Source: an uncultured Sulfitobacter sp.
Lineage (GTDB): Bacteria; Pseudomonadota; Alphaproteobacteria; Rhodobacterales; Rhodobacteraceae
DNA length: 64,000 nt
Assembly: GCA_947492925.1 (NCBI GenBank)
Contig: CANLOQ010000001.1
Coordinates: forward strand, 744,001-808,000
Reading direction: 5' to 3'
The notes below the pieces were generated by a model that did no database searches, was not told where the DNA came from, and worked only from the letters and a program-made list of their open reading frames with translations. Positions 1-8,838 of this stretch are shown piece after piece; the stretch's first letter is position 1, and the number at the start of each line of letters is the position of its first letter. The translations under genes and the position numbers were made by a program.

Positions 1-8
1 TCATTGTA

Positions 9-539
9 TCACCCGCCGCAGCGTTTGCCCGCGTCCTCGACCGCTGCGGTAAAGCCAAGCAGTGAGAAGGTGTCCTTGGTGTTCGTGCCCCGACCCGAGC
101 GGCCCGAAAGCACAGCGTTTGCACCGCGTTTCATCGCCGTGATGATCTTGGCATCGTCATCCGTGGTCGCAGGCCATGCCCATTCACCTTCGGTGAACAA
201 CTCAAACGTATTGCCTGAAATGTTCATCGTTACGGTTGAACCAGATGCAAACGGATAACCACCGGTGAATGCAACCTGCCCCTTGGCCCCGGCAGACGGA
301 CGGTAGAACACCATCAACAATGTCTGACCCCGGTTCACCGCCACGACGCGCCCATCGCGCGAGTTCACGGTTTCGGTTGGCGTCGATACGCCCCAGCATT
401 CCGTAGGGTTATCTTCTACAAAAACGCTCCAGTCGGTCTTGGCCGCGACGCGATTTGTGCTTTGATCCTGAGCGGATACAGACGTGGCCAGCAATGCCAT
501 TGCCCCCAACGCGCATCCAAACGTCTTCATTATTCCCAT
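9..539 (-). CDS. IalB-family periplasmic protein
   Basis: A 176-residue protein whose first ~24 residues form a signal peptide (MGIMK start, hydrophobic ALGAMALLATS, then Ala-Gln), so it is probably periplasmic. The mature part has the look of the invasion-associated locus B family: a W-S-V-F-V opening, a conserved Cys, and the central turn with G-Y-P-F-A-S-G-S. I chose the ATG at 539 because GGAGG lies 8 nt upstream of it; an in-frame ATG at 530 is possible. Members of this family are secreted or periplasmic and their role outside Bartonella is unclear. It is transcribed away from the asparaginase gene. Family assignment is moderate; function is not known. Confidence 0.7.
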   Translation of the reverse strand: MGIMKTFGCALGAMALLATSVSAQDQSTNRVAAKTDWSVFVEDNPTECWGVSTPTETVNSRDGRVVAVNRGQTLLMVFYRPSAGAKGQVAFTGGYPFASGSTVTMNISGNTFELFTEGEWAWPATTDDDAKIITAMKRGANAVLSGRSGRGTNTKDTFSLLGFTAAVEDAGKRCGG

Positions 540-716
540 TTGTCCAGCCTCCAAGCTGTCCTAAACCTCAATACTGTCCAGACCTTGCTGGCGGTGCTTC
601 GCTCACCGCTCTGTGCCCAAGTGCCTGTTATCTTGCCGACAAAGAGCATATTAACGCGAAACAGGCGACAGACGAAACCCTGATTGGCAGGAAATCGCTT
701 AGTTCAAAGGTGAAAA

Positions 717-1697
717 ATGACGCATGCGACCCCCTTCGCAGAAATCTGGCGCGGACCCTTTTTGGAAAGTGTGCATTCGGGCCACGCTGTCATCTGTGAC
801 GACACGGGCCAGATTGTTCAGGCATGGGGTGATCCGCAGGCGGTGATCCTGCCGCGATCCTCGTCGAAAATGATACAGGCGCTGCCGCTGATCAACTCCG
901 GCGCAGCGGACAAATATGGCCTAACGACGGAACAACTTGCACTGGCCTGTGCCTCGCATCAGGGGGCGGCGATCCATACAGACCGTGTGGGCGTCTGGTT
1001 GCAGACACTCGGTCTGGGGGACGATGATTTTCGCTGCGGCCCGCAAGAACCAGAAGACCGTGAGGCCCGCGAAGCACTGATCCGGGCGCACGAACAGCCT
1101 TGCCAGATTCACAACAATTGCTCGGGCAAGCACGCCGGGTTCCTGACCATGACCCAATTTCTGAAGGCAGGACCTGAGTACAACGACCCAGACCACCCGT
1201 TACAACGCGCCTGTCTGGAAGCGTTCGAGACAGTGACACAGGAAACATCCCCCGGCTACGGCATCGACGGATGTTCCGCCCCGAATTTTGCCTGCACCTT
1301 GCACGGCATGGCCCGCGCGATGGCACATTTCGCTGCGGCCCCTGCCGGTTCGGCAGAAGCGCGCCTGCACGAAGCGATGCGCCTGCATCCTGATCTGGTC
1401 GCGGGCGAAACCCGTGCCTGCACCGAACTGATGCGCGCGATGGACGGCAAGGTGGCGCTGAAAACAGGTGCCGAAGGGTTCTTCATCGCTATCCTGCCCC
1501 AACAGCGCCTCGGCATCGCCCTCAAGGCCGCCTGCGGCACCACCCGCGCGGCAGAATGCGCCATCGCCGCGCTGCTGGTCAAATTGGGTGCTCTCGACGC
1601 CGGTCATCCCGCGACGCTCAAACGTATGAACGCACCGATCAGGAACTGGCGCGGTATTGAAACGGGCGTGTTAAAGCCCGCTGCCGGGCTTCAGTAA
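717..1697 (+). CDS. Asparaginase, Rhizobium etli type II family
   Basis: A 326-residue protein of the cysteine-containing asparaginase family typified by the inducible R. etli enzyme, unrelated to the E. coli type. It hydrolyses L-asparagine to aspartate and ammonia in the cytoplasm. The active-site pattern is intact: Ser48-x-x-Lys51 (R-S-S-S-K), Ser80 in A-S-H-Q-G, Cys136 and Lys139 in N-N-C-S-G-K-H, and Asp185-Gly-Cys187. These positions closely match those of the R. etli enzyme as I recall them. The start has an AAAGGTG ribosome site just upstream. The gene is single and convergent with serB. Family call is strong; substrate preference is inferred. Confidence 0.87.
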   Translation: MTHATPFAEIWRGPFLESVHSGHAVICDDTGQIVQAWGDPQAVILPRSSSKMIQALPLINSGAADKYGLTTEQLALACASHQGAAIHTDRVGVWLQTLGLGDDDFRCGPQEPEDREAREALIRAHEQPCQIHNNCSGKHAGFLTMTQFLKAGPEYNDPDHPLQRACLEAFETVTQETSPGYGIDGCSAPNFACTLHGMARAMAHFAAAPAGSAEARLHEAMRLHPDLVAGETRACTELMRAMDGKVALKTGAEGFFIAILPQQRLGIALKAACGTTRAAECAIAALLVKLGALDAGHPATLKRMNAPIRNWRGIETGVLKPAAGLQ

Positions 1698-1728
1698 GGC
1701 TTCATCTTTCCACTACAATTCCGGGGGT

Positions 1729-1746
1729 CTGGGGGCTGGCCCCCAG
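1729..1746. terminator. Hairpin between convergent asparaginase and serB genes
   Basis: A 7-bp GC stem (CTGGGGG/CCCCCAG) with a CTGG loop lies between two converging genes. No T-run follows on either strand, so it may stabilise 3' ends or act with Rho rather than as a classic intrinsic terminator. Confidence 0.45.
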
Positions 1747-1759
1747 TCGGTCGTTGGCG

Positions 1760-2635
1760 TCAGGCAGCGAAATCTGCTTTCGCGTACCCCTGCACATACA
1801 GCAGTGCCGTCAGATCCCCGAAGTTCACCCGGACATCGCATTGCGCAGCGACCGATGGTTTGGCGTGCAGGGCCACGCCGAGACCCGCGCGGGTCAGCAT
1901 GCCAAGGTCATTCGCGCCGTCGCCCACCGCGATTACTTCGGCCTTGGACAAACCAAGCCGTGCGGTGATCTGTTCAAGTGCGTCCACCTTGGCCTGTTTA
2001 CCCAAGATGGGCTGGGCGATCTCTCCGGTCAGTTTACCGCCTTCGATCAGCAGCGTATTGGCGCGATTTTCGTGAAAGCCCAGCGCATCGGCCACCTTCT
2101 GCGTGAATGCGGTAAAGCCGCCCGAGACCAGCGCCGCGTGCCCGCCGGTCGCGTTCATCGTGCGCAAAAGCGTCTTGCCGCCGGGCATATATGTGATCCG
2201 ATTTGCCAAAACTTGATCAATGACGCTGGCGTCGAGACCTTTCAAAAGACCCACCCGCTCACGCAATGCGCCGTCAAAATCCAGCTCTCCGTTCATGGCG
2301 CGGGCGGTGATGTCTTTGACACGTTCGCCAACGCCGGCCTCGTCAGCCAGTTCGTCGATACATTCCTGCTGGATCATCGTGCTGTCCATATCGGCCAGCA
2401 ACATCCGCTTGCGTCGCCCTTCGGTGGGAACAATCACCAGATCAACGCTCATGGACTGACAGCTTTGCCAGACCTGATCCAGATTGTCGGGCCTCTGTGC
2501 CAGCGCGAATTCCGCTGCTTCATCCGGCGCAAGCCAGAGCGCGTCGCCACCACCCCATGCATTGCGCAGGCTTTCGACCAAGGCAGGATCAAGCCCGCGT
2601 TTTTCAGGATTGGTCAGCAAAACAACCGTGAACAT
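1760..2635 (-). CDS. serB: Phosphoserine phosphatase
   Basis: A 291-residue HAD-family enzyme that removes phosphate from L-phosphoserine, the last step of serine synthesis. The catalytic D-M-D-S-T motif is at residues 82-86. Further HAD motifs are S-G-G-F-T in the middle and G-D-G-A-N-D-L near the C-terminus, where the Mg-binding Asp pair lies. The first ~75 residues form the variable N-terminal domain usual in proteobacterial SerB. I took the ATG at 2635; a TTG codon 6 nt earlier is in frame but less likely. It diverges from serC across ~160 bp, and serA follows serC, so the full phosphorylated pathway is grouped here. Confidence 0.95.
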   Translation of the reverse strand: MFTVVLLTNPEKRGLDPALVESLRNAWGGGDALWLAPDEAAEFALAQRPDNLDQVWQSCQSMSVDLVIVPTEGRRKRMLLADMDSTMIQQECIDELADEAGVGERVKDITARAMNGELDFDGALRERVGLLKGLDASVIDQVLANRITYMPGGKTLLRTMNATGGHAALVSGGFTAFTQKVADALGFHENRANTLLIEGGKLTGEIAQPILGKQAKVDALEQITARLGLSKAEVIAVGDGANDLGMLTRAGLGVALHAKPSVAAQCDVRVNFGDLTALLYVQGYAKADFAA

Positions 2636-2733
2636 GGGCAAAGTTTCCGATCCGCGTCAGACATGTCGCAAAAATGCGACCGAGCGGCGGTCTAGACCTA
2701 TTTTTGCGATTGTGCCACCCCGTGCGGCCCCTT

Positions 2734-2769
2734 AGACGCGTCTGTGGGACACCCTTCCCCAACGAAGGG
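2734..2769 (+). promoter_or_regulatory. Candidate serC-type RNA leader
   Basis: Just upstream of serC lie a 10-bp perfect palindrome AGACGCGTCT (2734-2743) and a hairpin CCCTTC/GAAGGG (2752-2757 with 2764-2769, six-base loop). A conserved 'serC' leader RNA has been described upstream of serC in alphaproteobacteria, and position and size fit. I recall the motif by location and not its exact consensus, so the match is inferred. The hairpin ends 11 nt before the GAGG ribosome site at 2781, so it could affect initiation. Confidence 0.5.
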
Positions 2770-2793
2770 CGCATATCTGAGAGGATAGCATCA

Positions 2794-3933
2794 ATGGCTA
2801 CTCAACAACCGGTCACGCGACCGGCAAATTCGCGTTTTTCTTCCGGCCCCTGTGCCAAACCCCCCACATTCGATCTGCAAAACCTCGTGGACGCGCCTTT
2901 GGGCCGCTCTCATCGCGCGGCTGTCGGCAAAGCGAAGCTGCTTGAAGCGATCGAGACCACCCGCGAGATCCTTGGCGTGCCGGCGGACTACCGCATCGGG
3001 ATCGTGCCTGCGTCTGATACTGGTGCGTATGAGATGGCGATGTGGACCATGCTGGGCGAGCGGCCCGCCGAGATGGTCGCCTGGGAAAGCTTTGGCGCAG
3101 GCTGGGTCACGGATGTGGTCAAACAGCTCAAGATCGAGGCGACAACGCATACCGCCGACTATGGCGAGATCGTGGATATGGCCTCGCTCAACTACGATCA
3201 CGACGTCTGCTTTACGTGGAACGGCACAACCTCGGGCGTCCGCGTACCCAGCGGAGAGATCATTCCGGCGGACCGCAAGGGTCTGACGTTGTGCGATGCG
3301 ACCTCTGCCGCCTTTGCGATGGACCTGCCGTGGGACAAACTGGATGTCACGACGTTCTCCTGGCAGAAGGTGCTGGGTGGCGAAGCGGCGCACGGCATGC
3401 TGATCCTGTCCCCGCGCGCGGTCGAACGACTGGAAAGCTATACACCCGCATGGCCCCTGCCCAAGATTTTCCGTCTGACCAAAGGCGGCAAGCTGAACGA
3501 AGGGATTTTCCGGGGCGAGACGATCAACACGCCATCGATGCTGTGTGTCGAGGATTACCTGCAAGCGCTGGCTTGGGCAAAATCCGTGGGCGGTCTGAAA
3601 GGGATGATCGCGAGGGCGGATGCAAATGCGCAGGCGATTGCGGATTTTGTGGCGGCTCACAACTGGATTGATTTTCTGGCTGTCGATCCCGCAACGCGCT
3701 CGAATACGTCGGTTTGCCTGAAGTTTACCGATGACCGCATCGCGGACGGTGCGGCGTTTGCCAAGGCTGTTGCCAAAAGACTTGCGGATGAGGATGTGGC
3801 GCTTGATATCGGTGCCTACCGCGATGCCCCTCCGGGCTTGCGCATCTGGTGCGGCGGTACGGTTGAGACATCGGACATTGAAGCGATGTTGCCGTGGCTC
3901 GAATGGGCCTTTGAGGCCGAACTTTCCGCTTAA
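2794..3933 (+). CDS. serC: Phosphoserine aminotransferase
   Basis: A 379-residue class V aminotransferase-fold enzyme converting 3-phosphohydroxypyruvate and glutamate to phosphoserine and 2-oxoglutarate. PLP Lys192 lies in [10 protein letters not shown], and the N-terminal F-S-S-G-P-C-A-K-P segment and central D-A-T-S-A-A-F motif are those of the alphaproteobacterial/archaeal SerC subfamily rather than the E. coli type. The ATG at 2794 has GAGG 9 nt upstream; the reading frame is open further upstream but has no matching start signal. serA follows 94 nt downstream and is probably co-transcribed. Confidence 0.95.
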   Translation: MATQQPVTRPANSRFSSGPCAKPPTFDLQNLVDAPLGRSHRAAVGKAKLLEAIETTREILGVPADYRIGIVPASDTGAYEMAMWTMLGERPAEMVAWESFGAGWVTDVVKQLKIEATTHTADYGEIVDMASLNYDHDVCFTWNGTTSGVRVPSGEIIPADRKGLTLCDATSAAFAMDLPWDKLDVTTFSWQKVLGGEAAHGMLILSPRAVERLESYTPAWPLPKIFRLTKGGKLNEGIFRGETINTPSMLCVEDYLQALAWAKSVGGLKGMIARADANAQAIADFVAAHNWIDFLAVDPATRSNTSVCLKFTDDRIADGAAFAKAVAKRLADEDVALDIGAYRDAPPGLRIWCGGTVETSDIEAMLPWLEWAFEAELSA

Positions 3934-3937
3934 TTCA

Positions 3938-3994
3938 AGGTGCGCAGTGAATGCGCACCCTACAACCACATCAAAGGGTGCGCCTTTAAGCGCG
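3938..3994 (+). repeat. Twin hairpins sharing GGTGCGC arms between serC and serA
   Basis: Two consecutive inverted repeats use the same arm: GGTGCGCA/TGCGCACC with a 5-nt loop (about 3939-3959), then GGTGCGC/GCGCACC with an 8-nt loop (about 3978-3999). The first is followed by CTACAA, the kind of GGTGCGC...CCTAC unit that recurs between genes in many proteobacteria. This suggests a paired REP-like element, or a processing or attenuation site within the serCA transcript. Confidence 0.5.
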
Positions 3995-4027
3995 CACCTC
4001 ATCCTACCCCATTCAAAGGACCGAAAA

Positions 4028-5623
4028 ATGGCCCCCAAAGTACTCATCTCCGACAAACTCAGCGACGCCGCGGTTCAGATTTTCCGCGACCGCGGCATCG
4101 ACGTCGATTTCCAGCCCGATCTGGGCAAAGACAAGGACAAGCTGGCCGAAGTCATCGGCAATTACGACGGCCTTGCCATCCGCTCCGCCACCAAGGTGAC
4201 CGAGAAGATCCTCGCCAATGCGCCGAACCTCAAGGTGATTGGCCGCGCGGGCATCGGGACCGACAACATCGACAAAGATGCCGCGTCCAAAAAGGGTGTG
4301 ATCGTGATGAACACACCGTTTGGCAACATGATCACAACCGCCGAACATGCGATTGCGATGATGTTCGCTGTGGCGCGTCAGATCCCCGAAGCCAGCGCAT
4401 CGACCCATGCGGGCAAATGGGAGAAATCCAAGTTCATGGGTGTCGAGCTGACCGGCAAGACGCTGGGCGTGATCGGTGCGGGGAACATCGGCGGGATCGT
4501 GTGCGACCGTGCGCGCGGGCTCAAGATGAAGGTGGTCGCCTATGACCCCTTCCTTGGCGAAGAAAAGGCCGAGAAGATGGGTGTCGAAAAGGTCGATTTG
4601 GATGAGCTTCTGGCGCGGGCCGACTTTATCACGTTGCACGTGCCCTTTACCGATCAGACCGCAAATATCCTGAGCCGTGAGAACCTTGAGAAAACCAAGA
4701 AAGGCGTGCGCATTATCAACTGTGCCCGGGGTGGTCTGGTGGACGAAGAGGCGCTGGCCGATCTGCTGAAGTCCGGGCACGTGGCCGGTGCGGCCTTTGA
4801 CGTCTTCAAGGAAGAGCCCGCGACGGAGAATCCGCTGTTCAATTTGCCCAACGTCGTCTGCACACCGCATCTGGGCGCCGCCACGACCGAAGCCCAAGAG
4901 AACGTGGCGTTGCAGGTTGCGGAACAGATGTCTGACTACCTGCTCACGGGTGCTGTCAGCAACGCGCTGAACATGCCGTCGGTCACAGCGGAGGAGGCCA
5001 AAGTGATGACGCCTTGGATCAATCTTGCCGGGCATCTGGGTGCCTTTATCGGTCAGATGACAGATGAACCCATTCAGGCGATCAATATTCTCTATGACGG
5101 AACGGTTGCCGAAATGAACCTTGAGGCGCTGAATTGCGGCGTGGTCGCGGGCATCATGAAACGTGCCAACCCGGACGTAAACATGGTCAGCGCCCCCGTG
5201 GTTGCCCGTGAAAAAGGCATCCAGATCAGCACCACCAATCAGGATAAATCTGGCGTTTTCGATGGGTATATCAAAGTGACTGTCGTGACAGACAAGCGCG
5301 AGCGTTCGGTGGCAGGCACAGTATTCTCGGACGGGAAGCCACGGTTCATCCAGATCAAGGGCATCCAGATCGACGCTGAAATTGGGGCGCACATGCTTTA
5401 TACCACAAACGAAGACGTGCCAGGCATTATCGGTGTTTTGGGTCAGACGATGGGTGAAAACGGCGTCAATATCGCGAATTTCACGCTTGGCCGCGCCGCA
5501 CTGAAAGGGGAGGCAATCGCGCTTCTTTATGTTGATGAACCGGTGCCAGCCCCGGTCATCAACAAACTGAAAACGACCGGGATGTTTACGCAGGTAAAAC
5601 CACTTCAATTCGACGTGGTCTGA
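4028..5623 (+). CDS. serA: D-3-phosphoglycerate dehydrogenase
   Basis: A 531-residue long-form SerA that oxidises 3-phosphoglycerate with NAD, the first committed step of serine synthesis. Order: substrate domain, NAD-binding fold with G-A-G-N-I-G-G, the catalytic Arg in N-C-A-R-G-G-L-V, Glu in F-K-E-E-P-A, and His in T-P-H-L-G-A-A-T, then an intervening domain and a C-terminal ACT domain (about 455-531). The ACT domain is the usual site for serine feedback. The ATG at 4028 begins the standard M-x-P-K-V-L-I-S-D N-terminus; upstream in-frame codons are not supported. It follows serC and ends before a strong terminator. Confidence 0.96.
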   Translation: MAPKVLISDKLSDAAVQIFRDRGIDVDFQPDLGKDKDKLAEVIGNYDGLAIRSATKVTEKILANAPNLKVIGRAGIGTDNIDKDAASKKGVIVMNTPFGNMITTAEHAIAMMFAVARQIPEASASTHAGKWEKSKFMGVELTGKTLGVIGAGNIGGIVCDRARGLKMKVVAYDPFLGEEKAEKMGVEKVDLDELLARADFITLHVPFTDQTANILSRENLEKTKKGVRIINCARGGLVDEEALADLLKSGHVAGAAFDVFKEEPATENPLFNLPNVVCTPHLGAATTEAQENVALQVAEQMSDYLLTGAVSNALNMPSVTAEEAKVMTPWINLAGHLGAFIGQMTDEPIQAINILYDGTVAEMNLEALNCGVVAGIMKRANPDVNMVSAPVVAREKGIQISTTNQDKSGVFDGYIKVTVVTDKRERSVAGTVFSDGKPRFIQIKGIQIDAEIGAHMLYTTNEDVPGIIGVLGQTMGENGVNIANFTLGRAALKGEAIALLYVDEPVPAPVINKLKTTGMFTQVKPLQFDVV

Positions 5624-5652
5624 ACCCACCCGGCCTGTTAGGAAAACTGCGT

Positions 5653-5681
5653 CCGCCTTTGCGACAAGGCGGGCGTTTTTT
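5653..5681 (+). terminator. Intrinsic terminator after serA
   Basis: Stem CCGCCTT/AAGGCGG (7 bp, 6-nt loop), then GCG and six T residues. It ends the serC-serA unit before the phosphatase gene. Confidence 0.85.
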
Positions 5682-5697
5682 ATGATCAGAGGTTCCC

Positions 5698-6429
5698 ATG
5701 ACCGATCCTATTTATGCCATTGGTGACATTCACGGCCAGTTGGCGGAGCTTCAGCGCGTTCTGGCGTTGATCGACGCCGATGGCGGGCCCGACGCAGAGA
5801 TTGTATTTCTGGGGGACTACACGGATCGCGGGCCGCACAGCAAACAGGTGCTTGATCTGCTGATTGAAGGGCAGCGGCAAAAGCGGAACTGGACCTTCCT
5901 GATGGGCAACCATGACCGCATGTTCAGCTGGTTCATGCGGGATTATCCGCGTCATGAGGCGCATTTGCCGGTCGAACTGTATTGGCTGCACCCGCGCCTT
6001 GGCGGCGATACAACTCTGGCCTCTTACGGGGTGTCATTCACCGAAAAGACCCGCCAGCTTGAGGTCCACCGACAGGCACGCGACATGGTCGAGCCATCAC
6101 ACGTTGATTTCCTTTCCGGGCTGGTTCTGAAGCACGAAACAGATGGTTTGTTTTTCTGTCACGCAGGCATTCGCCCCGGCGTGCCCCTGCCCGATCAGAC
6201 GGAGCATGATCTGCTGTGGATCAGACAGGAATTTCACGAGGATTCGCGGACACACCCAAAGCTGATCGTGCACGGACACACGCCCGTGGACAAAGCCCGC
6301 CACTATCGCAACCGTATCAATCTGGACAGCGGTGCAGGCTATGGGAAGCCGCTGACAGCCGCAGTGTTCGATGGAAACACATGCTGGACCCTTTCAAACG
6401 ACGGGCGCAGGGCGCTGGAACTCTCCTGA
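5698..6429 (+). CDS. Calcineurin-like serine/threonine protein phosphatase
   Basis: A 243-residue metallophosphoesterase of the PPP type. The metal-binding signature is complete: G-D-I-H-G near the start, G-D-Y-T-D-R-G, G-N-H-D, a later H-A-G-I-R-P, and H-G-H-T-P. The family dephosphorylates phospho-Ser/Thr proteins or small phosphoesters, including Ap4A, with two divalent metals. There is no signal peptide, so it is cytoplasmic. It begins 17 nt after the serA terminator T-run and ends 7 nt from the convergent App1-like gene. The in vivo substrate cannot be read from the sequence. Confidence 0.85.
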   Translation: MTDPIYAIGDIHGQLAELQRVLALIDADGGPDAEIVFLGDYTDRGPHSKQVLDLLIEGQRQKRNWTFLMGNHDRMFSWFMRDYPRHEAHLPVELYWLHPRLGGDTTLASYGVSFTEKTRQLEVHRQARDMVEPSHVDFLSGLVLKHETDGLFFCHAGIRPGVPLPDQTEHDLLWIRQEFHEDSRTHPKLIVHGHTPVDKARHYRNRINLDSGAGYGKPLTAAVFDGNTCWTLSNDGRRALELS

Positions 6430-6436
6430 ATATCGC

Positions 6437-7456
6437 CTATGCGGCATCCCGTGGTTCATTCTCTGCCGCGGACTTTTCAGCAAAATGTTGGGCAAAACCA
6501 TCGAAGTTTGGCGCATGCAACAGCGTGCAGCCTGTCGCCTTGATCGTCTCCATTGCTGTTTTGCTTTCCGCATCCGGTCCAGGCCCCGGTTCCCGCAGAA
6601 CAACAGCGCGGATGCGTCCGAGATGGCGCGCGATGGCATCGCGGTACACGAACGCATCGTGTTGACCGGTATCTCCGATGAGGATGAACTGCAGATCAGG
6701 GTTGGCGGCCAAAATCGTGTCGATGCTTGCCCCTTTGTGGTCTCCGTGCGTTCCCGTGATGAACTGCGTCTCACTCAAACCCAGATCCCGCAAGAAGGTT
6801 GGCCCTTTGATCAGACCCGCACGTGCAAAAATAGAACCCAGAAAGTGATACAGATTCCACGGACTTGAACTGACGTAGTAAACCGGGTTGCGGGCGTTTT
6901 CAGACAGGGCATCCATGAAACGCACTGCATCTGGAAAGACATGCCGCGTACTGGCGTTACCTGTCATGGATGTCCACAGATTGCGCACCAGCGAATAAGC
7001 CCCGGTCCTGAGCATCGTGTCGTCGATATCGGAAATCACACCAAAGCGCGCATCTTTTCGGGCGACGAGCACCGGACAGATCGCGTTTGTTTGCTCTGCG
7101 GTAATCTCAACCTCGATCTCCAGCCAGCCGCGCTGATCTTCTCTGGGCAGATGCAGCGTGAAATATCCTTCTTCATCGCTGCGCGCCGTGACACCCTGAG
7201 CTCTTACTTCGACGTCACCCACCTCGTCCGTCAGGAAAAGCGCAAACATCTGTTTAAAATTGGTCCAGCGTGATTGCGTCGGCTTTGGGTTGTTCCGCCG
7301 CAGATTGGTCAGCACACGACCACGAAGCACCAGATGTTCCGGCGTTGCGTAACCAATGTAAGGTTCGATGATCCGGCGTTTGTCCCTCTGGCCGCGAACT
7401 CGGTCAAACAGGCGTTCAAAGGTGTGGGCGGTGCGGTGTATGGCTTTTTTGATCAT
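6437..7456 (-). CDS. App1-type phosphatidate phosphatase domain protein
   Basis: A 339-residue protein with a beta-rich N-terminal part (about 35-130) and a C-terminal HAD-like phosphatase domain of the App1/DUF2183 family. The catalytic D-I-D-D-T is at 143-147, followed by Y-V-S-S-S-P-W-N and the acidic G-D-T-G-Q-H-D. In yeast App1 this domain dephosphorylates phosphatidic acid; in bacteria the substrate is unproven. There is no signal peptide or membrane segment, so it would act from the cytosol. The ATG at 7456 lacks a clear ribosome site. It diverges from the thiolase gene. Confidence 0.8.
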   Translation of the reverse strand: MIKKAIHRTAHTFERLFDRVRGQRDKRRIIEPYIGYATPEHLVLRGRVLTNLRRNNPKPTQSRWTNFKQMFALFLTDEVGDVEVRAQGVTARSDEEGYFTLHLPREDQRGWLEIEVEITAEQTNAICPVLVARKDARFGVISDIDDTMLRTGAYSLVRNLWTSMTGNASTRHVFPDAVRFMDALSENARNPVYYVSSSPWNLYHFLGSIFARAGLIKGPTFLRDLGLSETQFITGTHGDHKGASIDTILAANPDLQFILIGDTGQHDAFVYRDAIARHLGRIRAVVLREPGPGPDAESKTAMETIKATGCTLLHAPNFDGFAQHFAEKSAAENEPRDAA

Positions 7457-7581
7457 ACAAAGTAACGCGCGACGGCCGGTAATCGTTCATTTCGGGCAAT
7501 CATACTCTGACGACACGTCGTATCTGGTACTGCACTGCTTTCGATTGTTACACATCTGCCAGGCATAAGGGGAAACTGACC

Positions 7582-8760
7582 ATGACCAATGAAATCGTTA
7601 TTCTGGGCGGCGCACGCACGGCCATCGGCACCTTTGGCGGCACGCTGGCCGGAACACCACCAACAGAGCTTGGCACCGCAGTCGCAAAGGCTGCAATGGC
7701 GCGTGCCGGGGTTGAACCGGGCCAGATCGGGCATGTCGCCTTTGGCAATGTCATCAACACTGAACCGCGCGATATGTATCTGAGCCGGGTTGCGGCGATG
7801 CAGGCGGAAGTACCAGACAGCGTGCCCGCAATGAATGTGAACCGTCTGTGCGGATCGGGCGTGCAGGCGATTGTATCGGCGGCCCAGTCGCTGATGCTGG
7901 GCGATGCGGAATTTGCCCTTGCGGGTGGAGCCGAGAGCATGTCGCGCGCACCATACATCATGCCGGATGCCCGTTGGGGGCAGAAAATGGGCGATGTCCG
8001 CACGCTCGATATGCTTTTGGGCACGCTGAATTGTCCTTTTGGCACAGGGCATATGGGGGTGACCGCAGAGAATGTCGCGGCGGAGCATCAAATCAGCCGC
8101 GCAGATCAGGACGCCTTTGCCCTGACCTCGCAAGAGCGATCGGCGGAGGCGATCAAGGCTGGCCATTTCAAGGATCAGATCACCCCGGTCGAGGTGCGTG
8201 TGAAGCGTGACATGGTGCCTTTCGAGGTTGATGAACACCCCAAAGCCACGACGATGGACGCGCTGGCGGGATTGCGGCCCGTGTTTCAGAAAGACGGCAG
8301 CGTCACGGCAGGTAATGCCAGCGGAATCAACGACGGCGCAGCAGCGCTGGTATTGGCCACAGCAGATGCGGCAGAAAAGGCCGGGCTGAAACCGCGTGCG
8401 CGCATTCTGGGATATGCCCATGCTGGTGTGCGGCCCGAGGTAATGGGGATTGGTCCCGTGCCAGCAGTGCAAAACCTGCTTGAGCGCACAGGTCTGTCGC
8501 CTGATGATTTCGACGTGATTGAGAGCAATGAGGCATTCGCCTCGCAAGCGCTGGCCGTCACCAAGAACCTTGGGTTTGATCCCGCGAAAGTAAACCCGAA
8601 CGGCGGGGCAATTGCCTTGGGGCATCCGGTGGGGGCCACCGGGGCGATCATCACGGTCAAGGCGCTTTATGAATTGGAACGGATTGAGGGCAAACGCGCA
8701 TTGATCACCATGTGTATTGGCGGCGGTCAGGGAATTGCCTTGGCGATCGAGCGTCTTTAA
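7582..8760 (+). CDS. Acetyl-CoA C-acyltransferase (thiolase)
   Basis: A 392-residue thiolase that either condenses or cleaves 3-ketoacyl-CoA. Catalytic residues are in place: Cys90 in N-R-L-C-G-S-G, His348 in A-L-G-H-P-V-G, and Cys378 in C-I-G-G-G-Q-G. Overall similarity is to the biosynthetic/BktB class of Rhodobacteraceae. AGGGGAA lies upstream of the ATG. There is no adjacent acetoacetyl-CoA reductase, so I do not assign it to polyhydroxyalkanoate synthesis. A 5-bp inverted repeat ACGAC-AC-GTCGT (around 7510) in the promoter region could be an operator. Confidence 0.92.
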   Translation: MTNEIVILGGARTAIGTFGGTLAGTPPTELGTAVAKAAMARAGVEPGQIGHVAFGNVINTEPRDMYLSRVAAMQAEVPDSVPAMNVNRLCGSGVQAIVSAAQSLMLGDAEFALAGGAESMSRAPYIMPDARWGQKMGDVRTLDMLLGTLNCPFGTGHMGVTAENVAAEHQISRADQDAFALTSQERSAEAIKAGHFKDQITPVEVRVKRDMVPFEVDEHPKATTMDALAGLRPVFQKDGSVTAGNASGINDGAAALVLATADAAEKAGLKPRARILGYAHAGVRPEVMGIGPVPAVQNLLERTGLSPDDFDVIESNEAFASQALAVTKNLGFDPAKVNPNGGAIALGHPVGATGAIITVKALYELERIEGKRALITMCIGGGQGIALAIERL

Positions 8761-8838
8761 GCGGACGAGCAAACTTAAAGATCACCGTATTTCAAGTCCA
8801 AATGTCGTATGGTGCCCTTCAAGGGCACCTTGCCGCGC

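Noticed and set aside
4013-5629. Long open frame (538 codons) antisense to serA
   Set aside because: SerA is unambiguous on the other strand. The antisense frame has no recognisable motifs and arises from GC-rich codon bias.
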